A stretch of 20,215 nt of DNA from Caulobacter sp. CCH9-E1. GTDB lineage: Bacteria; Pseudomonadota; Alphaproteobacteria; Caulobacterales; Caulobacteraceae. Location of the stretch: positions 1 to 20,215 of the forward strand of contig NZ_LSJA01000222.1 in NCBI RefSeq assembly GCF_001556515.1. Reading direction: 5' to 3'. Position numbers and translations under genes: made by a program. Below are positions 8,222-16,153 of the stretch, one piece after another. How positions within the stretch are numbered: position 1 is the stretch's first letter; every line of letters begins with the position of its first letter. A model generated the notes under the pieces. It was not told the origin of the DNA, ran no database searches, and saw only the letters and a program-made list of their open reading frames with translations.

Positions 8222-9988
8222 TTATCGCTTAATATTCAGGAGCTCCTCGAGCATCTGATCTGCGGTCGTGATGATCTTCGACGAGGCGGAGTAAGCACGT
8301 TGCGTGGTGATCAGGCCGGTAAACTCGGTCGAGAGGTCGACGGTCGAAGCTTCCAGAGTAGAAGGCGCCAGCGCACCAGCCCCGCCCTGACCCGGAGCCT
8401 TAAGGCTATAGGTGCCGCTCTCGTTGGTGACGCGATAGGCGTTGCCGTTAACCCCCTTCAGGCCGTTCGGGTTCGAGAAGGTCGCGACCGCCACCTGGGC
8501 GATCCGGCGGGTGACGCCGTTGTCGAAGATCGCCGAGACGTAGCCGTCCTCGTCGACCTCGATGTTGGTCAGGTTGCCGAAGGCCGTACCATTGGTGTTC
8601 ACCGACTGGACGACCGACTGGCTGTTGTACTGGGTCAGGCCGCCGGCGGCGCTGGCCAGGTCGATCTGGACGTCTTGGGTGTCGATGCCCAGGCCGTCGG
8701 CCCAGACCGGCGGCTGCGGCAGCGGCGCGGCGGGCGGGGCGGGTTGGACGACCAACGGCGTGCCCGAGGCCTGGATCGTGATCGAGGTCGGAACGGTGGT
8801 GCCAAACAGGCCGCCGGTGCTCTTCAGTTTACCATCGGTCGTGAACTCGACGATGCCGGTGCTGATCTGGCCGTTGCCGTTATTGGCGAGGTCGCCCGGC
8901 TTGGCGCGCAGTTCGGCGTACCACTGGTTCGGGCCCGGGGCCTTCAGCAGCGACAGGGTGACGGTGCGCTGGCCGCCCTTGGAGTCCGACAGCGGGATCT
9001 GGATCTCGAAGTCCGGCTTGACGCCCTTGGTGTTGTCCTTGGCGTAGTCCGACATCGACCAGGTCGACGGATCATACAGCTTGCCGACCTTGGCGTCGGC
9101 GTCGGTGGTGATGCCCAGGGCCGCCAGCGACACGACGGTGCCGCTGGTGTCGATGTCGACGTCGGTCAGCGGCGAGGTGGGCGCTGCGAGCGCCTTGGGC
9201 TTCAGGGTCGAGCTCGCGATATTGCCGGCGGCGTCGTAGCCGACGATGCCGGTGGCGATCACCACGCCGTTTTCCTTGACGTCGACCTGGTACTCATTGT
9301 TGCCCGAGGCGGCGGGATTGGCGAGGCCGGTCGAGCTGTAGACGACGTCGAAGGACCTGGGCGTGGTGGCCGGAACGGTCGGGATATTGGTGAACGACGG
9401 GTTGCCCGCGGTGCCCACCTTGTACGACACGGCGGCCGCCACCGGCTGCTCCGAGCGCAGGTTGGCGTTGATGCCGACGCGGGTCGTCTTTTCGGCCGTG
9501 CCGCCGACGGTGCCGACGTTGATCGACGACAGCTGCATCAGGTCCGACGGATCGGGCGTGATCGCGCCGGTGACCGGATCGGCCAGCCAGCCCTGCAGAT
9601 AGAGACCGGCGTCGTTGCGCAGGTAGCCCAGGCTGTCCAGCTGGAACGAGCCGGCGCGAGTGAACGAGCGGGTGTCCGTCGCGGCCAGGTTCTCGGGCTT
9701 TTCAGTGGCGACGAAGAAACCCGCGCCCGAGATCGACAGGTCGAGGTTCGAGGTCGTCGACTGGGTCAGGCCCTGCTGGCTGATGAACTGGTGGGTCTGG
9801 GCCTTCACGCCGCCGGCGCTGTAGGTCTGGTTCTTCGAACCGGAGGTGACCAGGGTCGAGAAGTTCGCGCTGGAGCGCTTGTAGCCGACCGTGTTGACGT
9901 TGGCGATGTTGTCCGAGATCGCGGCCAGGGCCGAGGAGTTGGCGACCAGACCGGAAACGCCGGCGAGCATGGCGCTGTTGATGCTCAT
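8222..9988 (-). CDS. flgE: Flagellar hook protein FlgE
   Basis: FlgE polymerises into the hook, the universal joint outside the outer membrane. The 588-residue product is long compared with enteric FlgE (about 400) but close to what is known for Caulobacter. The N-terminal rod/hook signature is clear (SINSAMLAGVSGLVANSSAL, 2-21, with [15 protein letters not shown] following). The C-terminal signature is TEFTGLITTQRAYSASSKII followed by the end helix MLEELLNIKR. Between them are variable surface domains with many Thr, Ser and Gly residues and a proline-rich stretch near 414-426. There is no signal peptide, as expected for a type III export substrate. ATG 9988 has AGGA upstream. It is the last gene of the fliK-flgD-flgE operon. 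Confidence 0.96.
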   Translation of the reverse strand: MSINSAMLAGVSGLVANSSALAAISDNIANVNTVGYKRSSANFSTLVTSGSKNQTYSAGGVKAQTHQFISQQGLTQSTTSNLDLSISGAGFFVATEKPENLAATDTRSFTRAGSFQLDSLGYLRNDAGLYLQGWLADPVTGAITPDPSDLMQLSSINVGTVGGTAEKTTRVGINANLRSEQPVAAAVSYKVGTAGNPSFTNIPTVPATTPRSFDVVYSSTGLANPAASGNNEYQVDVKENGVVIATGIVGYDAAGNIASSTLKPKALAAPTSPLTDVDIDTSGTVVSLAALGITTDADAKVGKLYDPSTWSMSDYAKDNTKGVKPDFEIQIPLSDSKGGQRTVTLSLLKAPGPNQWYAELRAKPGDLANNGNGQISTGIVEFTTDGKLKSTGGLFGTTVPTSITIQASGTPLVVQPAPPAAPLPQPPVWADGLGIDTQDVQIDLASAAGGLTQYNSQSVVQSVNTNGTAFGNLTNIEVDEDGYVSAIFDNGVTRRIAQVAVATFSNPNGLKGVNGNAYRVTNESGTYSLKAPGQGGAGALAPSTLEASTVDLSTEFTGLITTQRAYSASSKIITTADQMLEELLNIKR

Positions 9989-10107
9989 AACGGTAATCCT
10001 GCGTTGAAAGGGTTCGAGGGTTCAGCGCGGTTTGCGTTTGGATCCCGGGGAAGACCGTCTTCCGAGGATCGCGTCGGCGTCGTTCTGACGCCCTGTCGAT
10101 CGTTTGA
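9989..10107 (-). other. flgD-flgE intergenic spacer with short palindrome
   Basis: A 119-bp spacer, long for this operon. It contains GGAAGAC (10049-10055) and GTCTTCC (10057-10063), a palindrome with a one-base centre. No sigma-54 GG-N10-GC element in good context was found here, so flgE is probably read from the fliK promoter. The spacer may serve as an mRNA processing or stability region that lets the abundant hook subunit be made at a higher level. Confidence 0.35.
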
Positions 10108-10827
10108 TCAGGCGGCCTTGGGGGTCGTCTGGTCGCTGGTGGTTGTGGTCGCCGCGGCGGTGATGCCGATGACGTTGTCGATGGGAATGGCCTGGCCATC
10201 GATGATGACCTTGGCCTGGCCGGTGGAGTTGTCGACGGCGGTGACGACACCCTCGCTCCGGCCCTTGATGTTCGTGACCTTGATGTCCTTGGCGTCGGCG
10301 CCCTTGGCCGTGACCTTGATCGTGTAGACCCCGCCGTTGTCCAGCTGGACCCCGGCGTCGTCCTTGCCGTCCCACGTGATGGTGTGGTTGCCGCTCTTCT
10401 GGTCATCCGGCTTCAGGGTGCGGACCACCTTGCCGGCGGCGTTCTTGATCTCGACCGTGAGCGAGGTCGAGCCGCCCGCCTGGGTCCAGGAGAAGGTCGC
10501 CTTGCCGTTCTTGAGGGTCGAGGTGTCGGTCGTGGCGGTGACCTGCTTGCCGATCATCGACACGCCTTCCGACAGACCCGTGCCGGTGTTCATGCCGACC
10601 AGGGCCGCCAGCAGGTCGTTGGTGACCAGCTGCTGCTCGACGCCGGTCATCTGGGTGATCTGCTGGGTCATCTGCGTCGTGTCGGTCGGCGACAGCGGAT
10701 CCTGGTTCTTCAGCTGCGTCGTCAGCAGCTTCAGGAAGGTTTCCGTGTTGCTCGCCACCGACTTCTTGCCGTTGTTGATACGGTCAAGAACCGAGGAGGT
10801 GCTCTGCGAAGAGACGGGCATCGCCAT
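10108..10827 (-). CDS. flgD: Hook cap / hook scaffold protein FlgD
   Basis: FlgD forms the temporary cap under which FlgE subunits assemble into the hook, and is later replaced by FlgK. The 239-residue product has the family hallmark near the N-terminus, TFLKLLTTQLKNQDPLSPTD (about 29-48), a Gln/Met-rich continuation, and then an Ig-like/tudor C-terminal region (about 90-215) with the FlgD Ig signature VRTLKPDDQKSGNHTITWDG. The N-terminus is unstructured, with no Sec signal. ATG 10827 follows the fliK stop by 9 bp, and the ribosome binding site GGACAAG abuts the fliK stop codon, indicating co-translation. Confidence 0.95.
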   Translation of the reverse strand: MAMPVSSQSTSSVLDRINNGKKSVASNTETFLKLLTTQLKNQDPLSPTDTTQMTQQITQMTGVEQQLVTNDLLAALVGMNTGTGLSEGVSMIGKQVTATTDTSTLKNGKATFSWTQAGGSTSLTVEIKNAAGKVVRTLKPDDQKSGNHTITWDGKDDAGVQLDNGGVYTIKVTAKGADAKDIKVTNIKGRSEGVVTAVDNSTGQAKVIIDGQAIPIDNVIGITAAATTTTSDQTTPKAA

Positions 10828-10836
10828 GGGCTTGTC

Positions 10837-12702
10837 CTAGATCCGGATGTCCAGGCCGCTGTCGGCGGCCGTCTTCAGGCCGGGCAGCAGGTCGGAGGGG
10901 GTGACGACGATCTCTTCCTCGGCGGTCATGGCGGCCTGGAACGCGCGCCCTTGGAAGGCGCGCTGGCCCTGGTCGTTCCAACCGTCGAAGGCGAAGAAGG
11001 CGTTGGGATTCTGGCCGTTGTTCTGGCTGGAGACGTCGAACGAAAGAGCGTTGTCGGCAACGTTGAAGCCGGCGTCTGCCAGGGCCTGGCGCAGTTCGCC
11101 CGCCTTGTTGCGCAGCTCCTGCGCCGCGTGGGCGGTGTCGAACCGCATGGAGGCGGTCAGGGCCCCGTCGCGGGCGATCTCGATGCGCACGTCGACCTTG
11201 CCCAGGCCGTCCGGCGTCAGGGCGACGTCGAATCGCGTGGTCTTGGCGTCGGCCTTCTTGACGATCTCGGCCGACAAGGCCGCGACGGTCTCGGGCGAGC
11301 CCCGGACCGGCGCGGGAGCGGCGGCCTGGGCCGAGGCGGAGGCGATCGGCGCGGCCGCAACGGGCGGCGGCGCGATCGTGGGGGCCGGCGCGCTGACCTG
11401 AGCCGGCGCTTCGACCACGACGGCGTTGGCCGCGTTCGGCGTCTTGGCGTCGCCGCCGGCGTTCCCGCCGCTGGAGGCGTCGGCGCCGGCCGTCGCCGTC
11501 ACGGCCTGGGCCGTCTCCACCGGAATGGCGCCGGCGGCCTGGGCCTGGACCTGCTGTGGCGTCGCGGCCTTGGCTGGCTCGACGGGCTTGGCGACCGGAG
11601 CCGCCTCGGGGGCCTCGGTCGCCTCGGCGACGACCTGGGCCGCGACGGCGGCCTCGGCGGCGACCGGAGCGGCTTTGGCCGTCACCGCGGGGACGGTCGG
11701 CGCGGCGACCGCGGCAGGCGCGGGAACAGAAGCTTGGGCGACGGCGACCTTGAGGGCCTCGACCGGCGACTTGGAGGCTTCGGCCGTCTTGGCCGGCGTC
11801 GCCGTGGCGGCCGGCGCGTCAGCGGCGGGTTGGTCGGCGACGGCGATCGTCGGCGCAGCATCGTCCGAGGCGAGCTTGGCGAAGGCCTCGAGCGCGGCCG
11901 CGTCAACGGCGACGCCCTCGGCGGGCGCCGCGGCGGCGGTCGCGACCTTGGCGACGTCCTCGGCCGTCGCCGGCGCGGGAGCCGAAGCCTGGGCGGCCGT
12001 CGGGGCGGCCTGTTCGGCGGGCTTAGCCAGGGTCGGCGTTTCGACGGCGGCCTCGGCCACGGCGGCGAAGACGGGCGCGGCTTCCGTCGTGACGGCGGGC
12101 GTCTCGACGACCGGCTCGGCGGTCTCCGCCAGCGGCTGGGTCTGGACTGGCGCTTGCATGGGCGCGGCCATCGCGGCGATCAGAGCCGCGGCGGCGGCGG
12201 CCTGGGCCGCGGCGTCGATCTGGGCGACGTCCTGGCCAACGACCACGGCGGCGGCCTGATCAGCTTTGGCGTCGGTCTTGTCGGCCTTGGCTTCGGCGTG
12301 ATCGGCGGCCGCGTCCGCCTTGTCGTCGGCCTTGGCGGCGACCTTGTCGGCGGCTTGATCCGCCTTGTCGGCCTTATCGGCGCGGGCGTCCTGGACCGCG
12401 TCGGCCCGATCATCAGCGCGGTCGGCAGCGCGGTCAGCGGCCTTGGAGTCGACCTTGGCGGGGCGGTCCGTCGACTTGGAGGAACGGGCGTCGTCTTCGC
12501 GGACGTCGCTCTTGGACTCTGCGCGAGCCGGAGCACGGGGAGCGGGCGTGTCGTCCTTGCGGCCGGCGATGGCCATCAGGGCGTCGAAGCCGTCATTGGC
12601 CGACTTGGCGCCGACGGCCGGGGTCGGCGCGGCGGGTAGAGCGGCGGTGGGCGCGGCGATCGCGGTCATTCGCAGTCGAAGCTCGGTTGGGCGGCGGTCC
12701 AT
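10837..12702 (-). CDS. fliK: Flagellar hook-length control protein FliK
   Basis: FliK is secreted through the growing hook as a molecular ruler and then switches export specificity from hook to filament substrates. The 621-residue product has a low-complexity Ala/Pro/Val/Thr-rich ruler region over most of its length, including a degenerate Ala-Asp-Lys repeat at about 86-152. It ends with a recognisable FliK C-terminal domain (about 490-560; RFDVALTPDGLGKVDVRIEI), the part that contacts the export gate. I chose ATG 12702, which lies about 18 nt downstream of the predicted sigma-54 start site with AAAGG upstream; the TTG at 12747 would lie inside the promoter, and ATG 12669 lacks a ribosome binding site. 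First gene of the hook operon. The middle is too low in complexity for similarity, so the call rests on the C-terminus and context. Confidence 0.88.
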   Translation of the reverse strand: MDRRPTELRLRMTAIAAPTAALPAAPTPAVGAKSANDGFDALMAIAGRKDDTPAPRAPARAESKSDVREDDARSSKSTDRPAKVDSKAADRAADRADDRADAVQDARADKADKADQAADKVAAKADDKADAAADHAEAKADKTDAKADQAAAVVVGQDVAQIDAAAQAAAAAALIAAMAAPMQAPVQTQPLAETAEPVVETPAVTTEAAPVFAAVAEAAVETPTLAKPAEQAAPTAAQASAPAPATAEDVAKVATAAAAPAEGVAVDAAALEAFAKLASDDAAPTIAVADQPAADAPAATATPAKTAEASKSPVEALKVAVAQASVPAPAAVAAPTVPAVTAKAAPVAAEAAVAAQVVAEATEAPEAAPVAKPVEPAKAATPQQVQAQAAGAIPVETAQAVTATAGADASSGGNAGGDAKTPNAANAVVVEAPAQVSAPAPTIAPPPVAAAPIASASAQAAAPAPVRGSPETVAALSAEIVKKADAKTTRFDVALTPDGLGKVDVRIEIARDGALTASMRFDTAHAAQELRNKAGELRQALADAGFNVADNALSFDVSSQNNGQNPNAFFAFDGWNDQGQRAFQGRAFQAAMTAEEEIVVTPSDLLPGLKTAADSGLDIRI

Positions 12703-12730
12703 GACGAACGCGCCTTTGCCGCTCCTCCCC

Positions 12731-12747
12731 AGCAATGGTTGGGCCAA
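12731..12747 (-). promoter_or_regulatory. Sigma-54 promoter of the fliK-flgD-flgE operon
   Basis: On the minus strand the sequence reads TTGGCCCAACCATTGC, with the invariant GG (12744-12745) and GC (12732-12733) exactly 10 bases apart and TTGC context at -12. The transcription start would be near 12720, just upstream of the fliK ribosome binding site. It corresponds to the C. crescentus flbG (hook operon) promoter. Confidence 0.82.
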
Positions 12748-12770
12748 CTCGGAAAAGAACCCTCAAGGCA

Positions 12771-12800
12771 CTGTTTTTATTGAAGTTAATCGCTCGTTTA
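12771..12800. promoter_or_regulatory. AT-rich segment, candidate IHF bending site
   Basis: A T-run and flanking AT-rich DNA (TGTTTTTATTGAAGTTAATC) lie between the two sigma-54 promoters, in a region that is otherwise GC-rich. An IHF site is known in the equivalent C. crescentus region, where DNA bending brings the activator to the promoter. The match to the IHF consensus is imperfect (AATCG-N-TTTA type, two mismatches), so this is a position-based inference. Confidence 0.45.
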
Positions 12801-12822
12801 CGATCCCAGGATCGCCCTTGAG

Positions 12823-12836
12823 CGGCGCTTTTTGCC
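12823..12836 (-). promoter_or_regulatory. FlbD enhancer-like motif upstream of fliK (ftr1-like)
   Basis: On the minus strand this reads GGCAA-AAAG-CGCCG. The same GGCAA-N4-CGC core occurs at 13004-13017 and 13037-13050. It lies about 110 bp upstream of the predicted fliK start site, the distance at which the ftr1 enhancer acts on the C. crescentus hook operon. Confidence 0.6.
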
Positions 12837-12892
12837 CAGTTCGACGGGGGCTTGAGGACCGGAGTTGCCGCGTCGGCGGGTCGCGCCCCGAC

Positions 12893-12909
12893 TTGGCGCC
12901 CTCCTTGCG
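12893..12909 (+). promoter_or_regulatory. Sigma-54 promoter of flgK-flgL
   Basis: TTGGCGCCCTCCTTGC has GG (12895-12896) and GC (12907-12908) separated by 10 bases, with TTGC at -12. The start would be near 12920, leaving a leader of about 150 nt before the flgK ATG. It is the counterpart of the C. crescentus flaN promoter, which is divergent from the hook operon and depends on downstream elements. Confidence 0.82.
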
Positions 12910-13003
12910 CATGACATCTCGTCGAATATCCGACCCACGGAACACTTCGCCATGAAATTCAATGGCTTGGCATATATCGGGACCCTGATCCCCACCCCGC
13001 CCC

Positions 13004-13017
13004 GGCAAGTTTCGCCG
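13004..13017 (+). promoter_or_regulatory. FlbD enhancer-like motif in flgK leader (ftr2-like)
   Basis: GGCAA-GTTT-CGCCG lies about 85-98 nt downstream of the predicted flgK start. It is also part of an inverted repeat, CCCGGC (13001-13006) and GCCGGG (13014-13019). It matches the motif at 12823-12836 in both the GGCAA and CGCCG blocks. Confidence 0.6.
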
Positions 13018-13036
13018 GGCAAGGACGCGTCGTGCG

Positions 13037-13050
13037 TTGCGCGGTTTGCC
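13037..13050 (-). promoter_or_regulatory. FlbD enhancer-like motif in flgK leader (ftr3-like)
   Basis: On the minus strand this reads GGCAA-ACCG-CGCAA, sharing the GGCAA-N4-CGC core with the other two sites. It lies 20 bp before the flgK start codon and about 33 bp from the ftr2-like site, roughly three helical turns. Confidence 0.5.
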
Positions 13051-13070
13051 GAGCTGAAAGGATCGATCGC

Positions 13071-15182
13071 ATGTCGCTGAACTCGATCATGGGCACGGCG
13101 ACGTCCGGCATGATGGCGGCCCAGACGGGCCTGCGCATCACGTCCGACAACATCGCCAACGTCAACACCAAGGGCTACGTCCGCAAGACGATCTCCCAGT
13201 CGAACATGCTGTCCAACGGCATGGGCGTGGGCGTCAGCATCGACGCCATCAAGCGCGCGACGGATCGCTTCCTGACGACGGCCAGCCTGAACGCCGCCTC
13301 GGACAGCAGCCGCGCGACCGTGGTCGCCCAGGCGCTGAACAATGTGCAGCAGCTGTTCGGGGACCCGACGGGCGACACCAGCTTCTTCTCGCGCCTGGAC
13401 GACATCTTCACCGCCTTCTCCAAGGCGCAGGATGACCCCTCCTCCTCGCTGCTGCGGACCCAGGCCCTTACGCGCGTGGATGAATTCCTCAGCGAGTCGA
13501 GCCGCATCACCTCGTCGATCTCCAAGCTTGGCAAGGACGCCGACACGCGCATTTCCGGGGACGTGGATCGCGTCAACGACCTGCTCAGCCAGATCGACGG
13601 CCTCAACACCGACATCACCCGCGCCAAGGTCGCGGGCGCCGACGCGACGGGCGCCGAGAACGTACAGAGCGGCCTGGTCGACGAGCTGTCGAAGCTGATG
13701 AACGTGCAGGTCACGCCGCGCACCATGGGCGGCGTGGTCGTCCGATCGACCGAGGGCCTGCCGCTGGCGGGCGACGGCGCGGCCAAGGTGACCTACCAGA
13801 CCTCGCCCACGGCCACCGGCTATCTGACGGTTCAGCTGGCCAACGGTTCGGTGATGCCGACCCCCCTTAATATCTCCAGCGGCGAGATCAGGGGCCTGAT
13901 GGAGGTGCGCAACACCGAGCTGGTCAATCTGTCCGACCAGCTGGGCGAATTCACCTCGCGCGCGGCCGAGGAGATCAACAGGGCGGCCAACGCCGCCTCC
14001 GCCGTGCCGGCGCCGACCACCCTGAACGGCCGCGACACCGGCCTGGACCCCCAGGCGGCGATCACCGGCTTCACCGGCAAGACGACGATCGCCCTGACCG
14101 ACAGCAGCGGCGTGATCCAGCGCCGGGTCGACATCGACTTCGACGCCGGAACCATGAGCATCAACGGCGCGGCCGGTCCGGCCTTCACCCCCGCCAACTT
14201 CATGACCCAACTGAACACCGCCATGGGCGGCATGGGCGCGGTCGGATTCTCGGGCGGCGCTCTCAACCTGTCGGGGCTCGGCGGCCTGGGCGTCGCGGTC
14301 GCGGACGACGCGACCACGCCATCGGACAAGGCCGGCAAGGGCTTCAGCCATTATTTCGGCCTGAACGACATCATCCGCACCAACGGCTACTCGCCCTACG
14401 AGACGGGCCTGACCGCGGCGGACCCGCACGGCTTCACCTCCGGCACCATGACCATCCGCCTGACGGACGTCGAAGGCGGTCGGATCCGCGACGTCATCGT
14501 CGACGCCCCGGTCGGCGGCACCGTGCAGAACCTGCTCGACGCGCTGAACTCGCGCGCCTCGGGCGTAGGGCTCTATGGCCAGTTCACGCTGAACGCCAAG
14601 GGCCAGATGACCTTCACCTCGAACACCACCACGCCGGTGACCATGTCCGTTGTGGGCGACACCACCGAGCGCGGCGTCGGCGGCCCTTCGGTCAGCCAAC
14701 TGTTCGGCGTGGGCCCGGCCGAGCGCAGCACCCGGGGCGAGAAGTTCTTCGTCAGCACGGCGATGGACCAGAACCCAACACTGCTGCCCTTCGCCAAGCT
14801 GGACCTGACCCAGGCCGTCGGCGCCGCCGCCGCCCTGGCGATCGGCGACGGCCGGGGCGCCCTGGCCCTGGCGAAGTCGGGCGACACCGTCACCAACTTC
14901 TCGGCGGCCGGCGACGCCACGCCCGCGACCATGAGCGTCTCGCGCTACGCGGCCGACTTCAGCGGCGCCATCGCCCGCAAGGCCAACACCGCCGAAAGCC
15001 GCAAGGACTCCGCCGAAGCGGTCGCCTCCGAAGTCGATAGCCAGCGCCAGTCCGAAGAGGGCGTGAACCTCGATGAGGAACTGATCAACCTGACCACCTA
15101 CCAGCAGGCGTTCAACGCCTCGGCTCGTCTGATCCAGGCGACCAAGGACATGTACGACATTCTGACCGGACTTGTGAGGTAA
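13071..15182 (+). CDS. flgK: Flagellar hook-associated protein 1, FlgK
   Basis: FlgK (HAP1) forms the first ring of the hook-filament junction after FlgD is shed. The 703-residue product is longer than enteric FlgK (about 550), with the extra length in the variable middle. It has the N-terminal rod-type motif [28 protein letters not shown] (near 10-38), helical D0/D1 segments to about 190, a long beta-rich central region, and the C-terminal helical signature [35 protein letters not shown] chose ATG 13071 (MSLNSIMG), preceded by AAAGGA; the reading frame stays open 39 nt upstream but has no start with a ribosome binding site. It carries no Sec signal. FlgL follows after 3 bp. Confidence 0.95.
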   Translation: MSLNSIMGTATSGMMAAQTGLRITSDNIANVNTKGYVRKTISQSNMLSNGMGVGVSIDAIKRATDRFLTTASLNAASDSSRATVVAQALNNVQQLFGDPTGDTSFFSRLDDIFTAFSKAQDDPSSSLLRTQALTRVDEFLSESSRITSSISKLGKDADTRISGDVDRVNDLLSQIDGLNTDITRAKVAGADATGAENVQSGLVDELSKLMNVQVTPRTMGGVVVRSTEGLPLAGDGAAKVTYQTSPTATGYLTVQLANGSVMPTPLNISSGEIRGLMEVRNTELVNLSDQLGEFTSRAAEEINRAANAASAVPAPTTLNGRDTGLDPQAAITGFTGKTTIALTDSSGVIQRRVDIDFDAGTMSINGAAGPAFTPANFMTQLNTAMGGMGAVGFSGGALNLSGLGGLGVAVADDATTPSDKAGKGFSHYFGLNDIIRTNGYSPYETGLTAADPHGFTSGTMTIRLTDVEGGRIRDVIVDAPVGGTVQNLLDALNSRASGVGLYGQFTLNAKGQMTFTSNTTTPVTMSVVGDTTERGVGGPSVSQLFGVGPAERSTRGEKFFVSTAMDQNPTLLPFAKLDLTQAVGAAAALAIGDGRGALALAKSGDTVTNFSAAGDATPATMSVSRYAADFSGAIARKANTAESRKDSAEAVASEVDSQRQSEEGVNLDEELINLTTYQQAFNASARLIQATKDMYDILTGLVR

Positions 15183-15185
15183 GCC

Positions 15186-16109
15186 ATGACCCGGGTCTCC
15201 ACCGTCCAGAATTACAACGTCATGACGTCCAACCTGATGCGGGCCCAGATCCGCCAGAGCGACGTCGGCAACCAGGTTTCCAGCCAGAAAGTCGCCACCG
15301 ACCTGAAAGGCTACGCCAAGAACGCCGAGATGCTGACCGCCATGCGCAGCACCCAGGCGCGGCTCGACGGCCTGATCGACCAAACGAAGCTGGTGACCAA
15401 TCGGCTGCAGATGCAGGACACCGGTCTTGGCAAGGTCGCGGACTCCACCAAGGCCGCCCGCGAAGCCATCGCCAACGCCCTGGCTTCGGGCAGCGCCCAG
15501 ACACTGATGCAGCAGCTTCAGGCGGCCTTCGGCGACGTCGTGCAGGGCCTGAACACCAAGTCGAACGGCCTTTACGTGTTCTCTGGCGCCAAGACCGACA
15601 CCCAGACCACCTCTGCCACCAGCATGAGCGACCTGACCCTGGCGCCCACGACGGCGTCGCTGTTCAACAACGACCAGTACATCGCCACCAACCGTGTCGA
15701 CGAACAGACAAACGCCAAGACCGGCGTGCTCGGCGACGCCTTCGGCGTGCCGGTCTTCGACGCGTTCAAGCAGGTTCAGGCCTATGTCGACGCCAACGGG
15801 CCGTTCACCGGCAAGCTGAACGACGCCCAGGTGACCTTCCTGAAGGGCCTTCTGCCAACGTTCGACGCCGCCTATGCGGGCGTTATCGACGTCCAGGGCA
15901 AGAACGGCGTCACCCAGAAGCGCTTCGAAACCGCCCAGACCGACTTGCAGAACCAGGCCGACACCCTGACCGGCATGGTCGGCGAGATCGTCGACGTCGA
16001 CATGGCGGACGCGGTGACCCGGCTGGAGTCGGCCAAGCTGGCCGTCCAGGCCTCGGCCCAAGTGTTCAGCAGCCTGCAGCAGTCGTCGCTGCTGAACATC
16101 CTGAAATAG
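15186..16109 (+). CDS. flgL: Flagellar hook-associated protein 3, FlgL
   Basis: FlgL (HAP3) forms the second junction ring and provides the surface on which flagellin polymerises. The 307-residue product has a flagellin-like N-terminus ([20 protein letters not shown] with helical D0/D1 to about 130), the [13 protein letters not shown] turn common to FlgL proteins, a short variable centre, and a C-terminal helical domain ending in [15 protein letters not shown]. The start lies 3 bp after the flgK stop, with the ribosome binding site GAGGTAA overlapping the stop, so flgK and flgL are translationally linked. Confidence 0.94.
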   Translation: MTRVSTVQNYNVMTSNLMRAQIRQSDVGNQVSSQKVATDLKGYAKNAEMLTAMRSTQARLDGLIDQTKLVTNRLQMQDTGLGKVADSTKAAREAIANALASGSAQTLMQQLQAAFGDVVQGLNTKSNGLYVFSGAKTDTQTTSATSMSDLTLAPTTASLFNNDQYIATNRVDEQTNAKTGVLGDAFGVPVFDAFKQVQAYVDANGPFTGKLNDAQVTFLKGLLPTFDAAYAGVIDVQGKNGVTQKRFETAQTDLQNQADTLTGMVGEIVDVDMADAVTRLESAKLAVQASAQVFSSLQQSSLLNILK

Positions 16110-16135
16110 GTCGAAACCTCGCAAATCCGCCGTTC

Positions 16136-16153
16136 CGCCGCTATATGGCGGCG
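16136..16153 (+). promoter_or_regulatory. Hairpin holding the mnmA start codon in its loop
   Basis: CGCCGC (16136-16141) and GCGGCG (16148-16153) form a 6-bp GC stem with the loop TATATG (16142-16147). The first possible mnmA ATG (16145-16147) is the end of that loop, and the second (16154) abuts the stem. It might regulate translation or mark the end of the flgL transcript. Confidence 0.4.

Noticed and set aside
12249..12460. Short repeats that could suggest a CRISPR or minisatellite
   Set aside because: Units are irregular, in frame with fliK and explained by Ala-Asp-Lys codons; no constant repeat with unique spacers.
8300..12639. Long plus-strand frames opposite flgE, flgD and fliK, with Gly/Arg-rich repeats
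   Set aside because: The repeats mirror the Ala/Asp/Thr-rich coding of fliK on the minus strand. No start site or domain supports them.
12745..12747. TTG as the fliK start
   Set aside because: It overlaps the -24 element of the predicted sigma-54 promoter, so it would not be on the transcript.
12798..16124. An 1108-codon open frame on the minus strand opposite flgK and flgL
   Set aside because: It lies antisense to two clearly conserved genes, is rich in Arg, Gly, His and Gln as expected for a GC-rich shadow frame, and has no recognisable domain.
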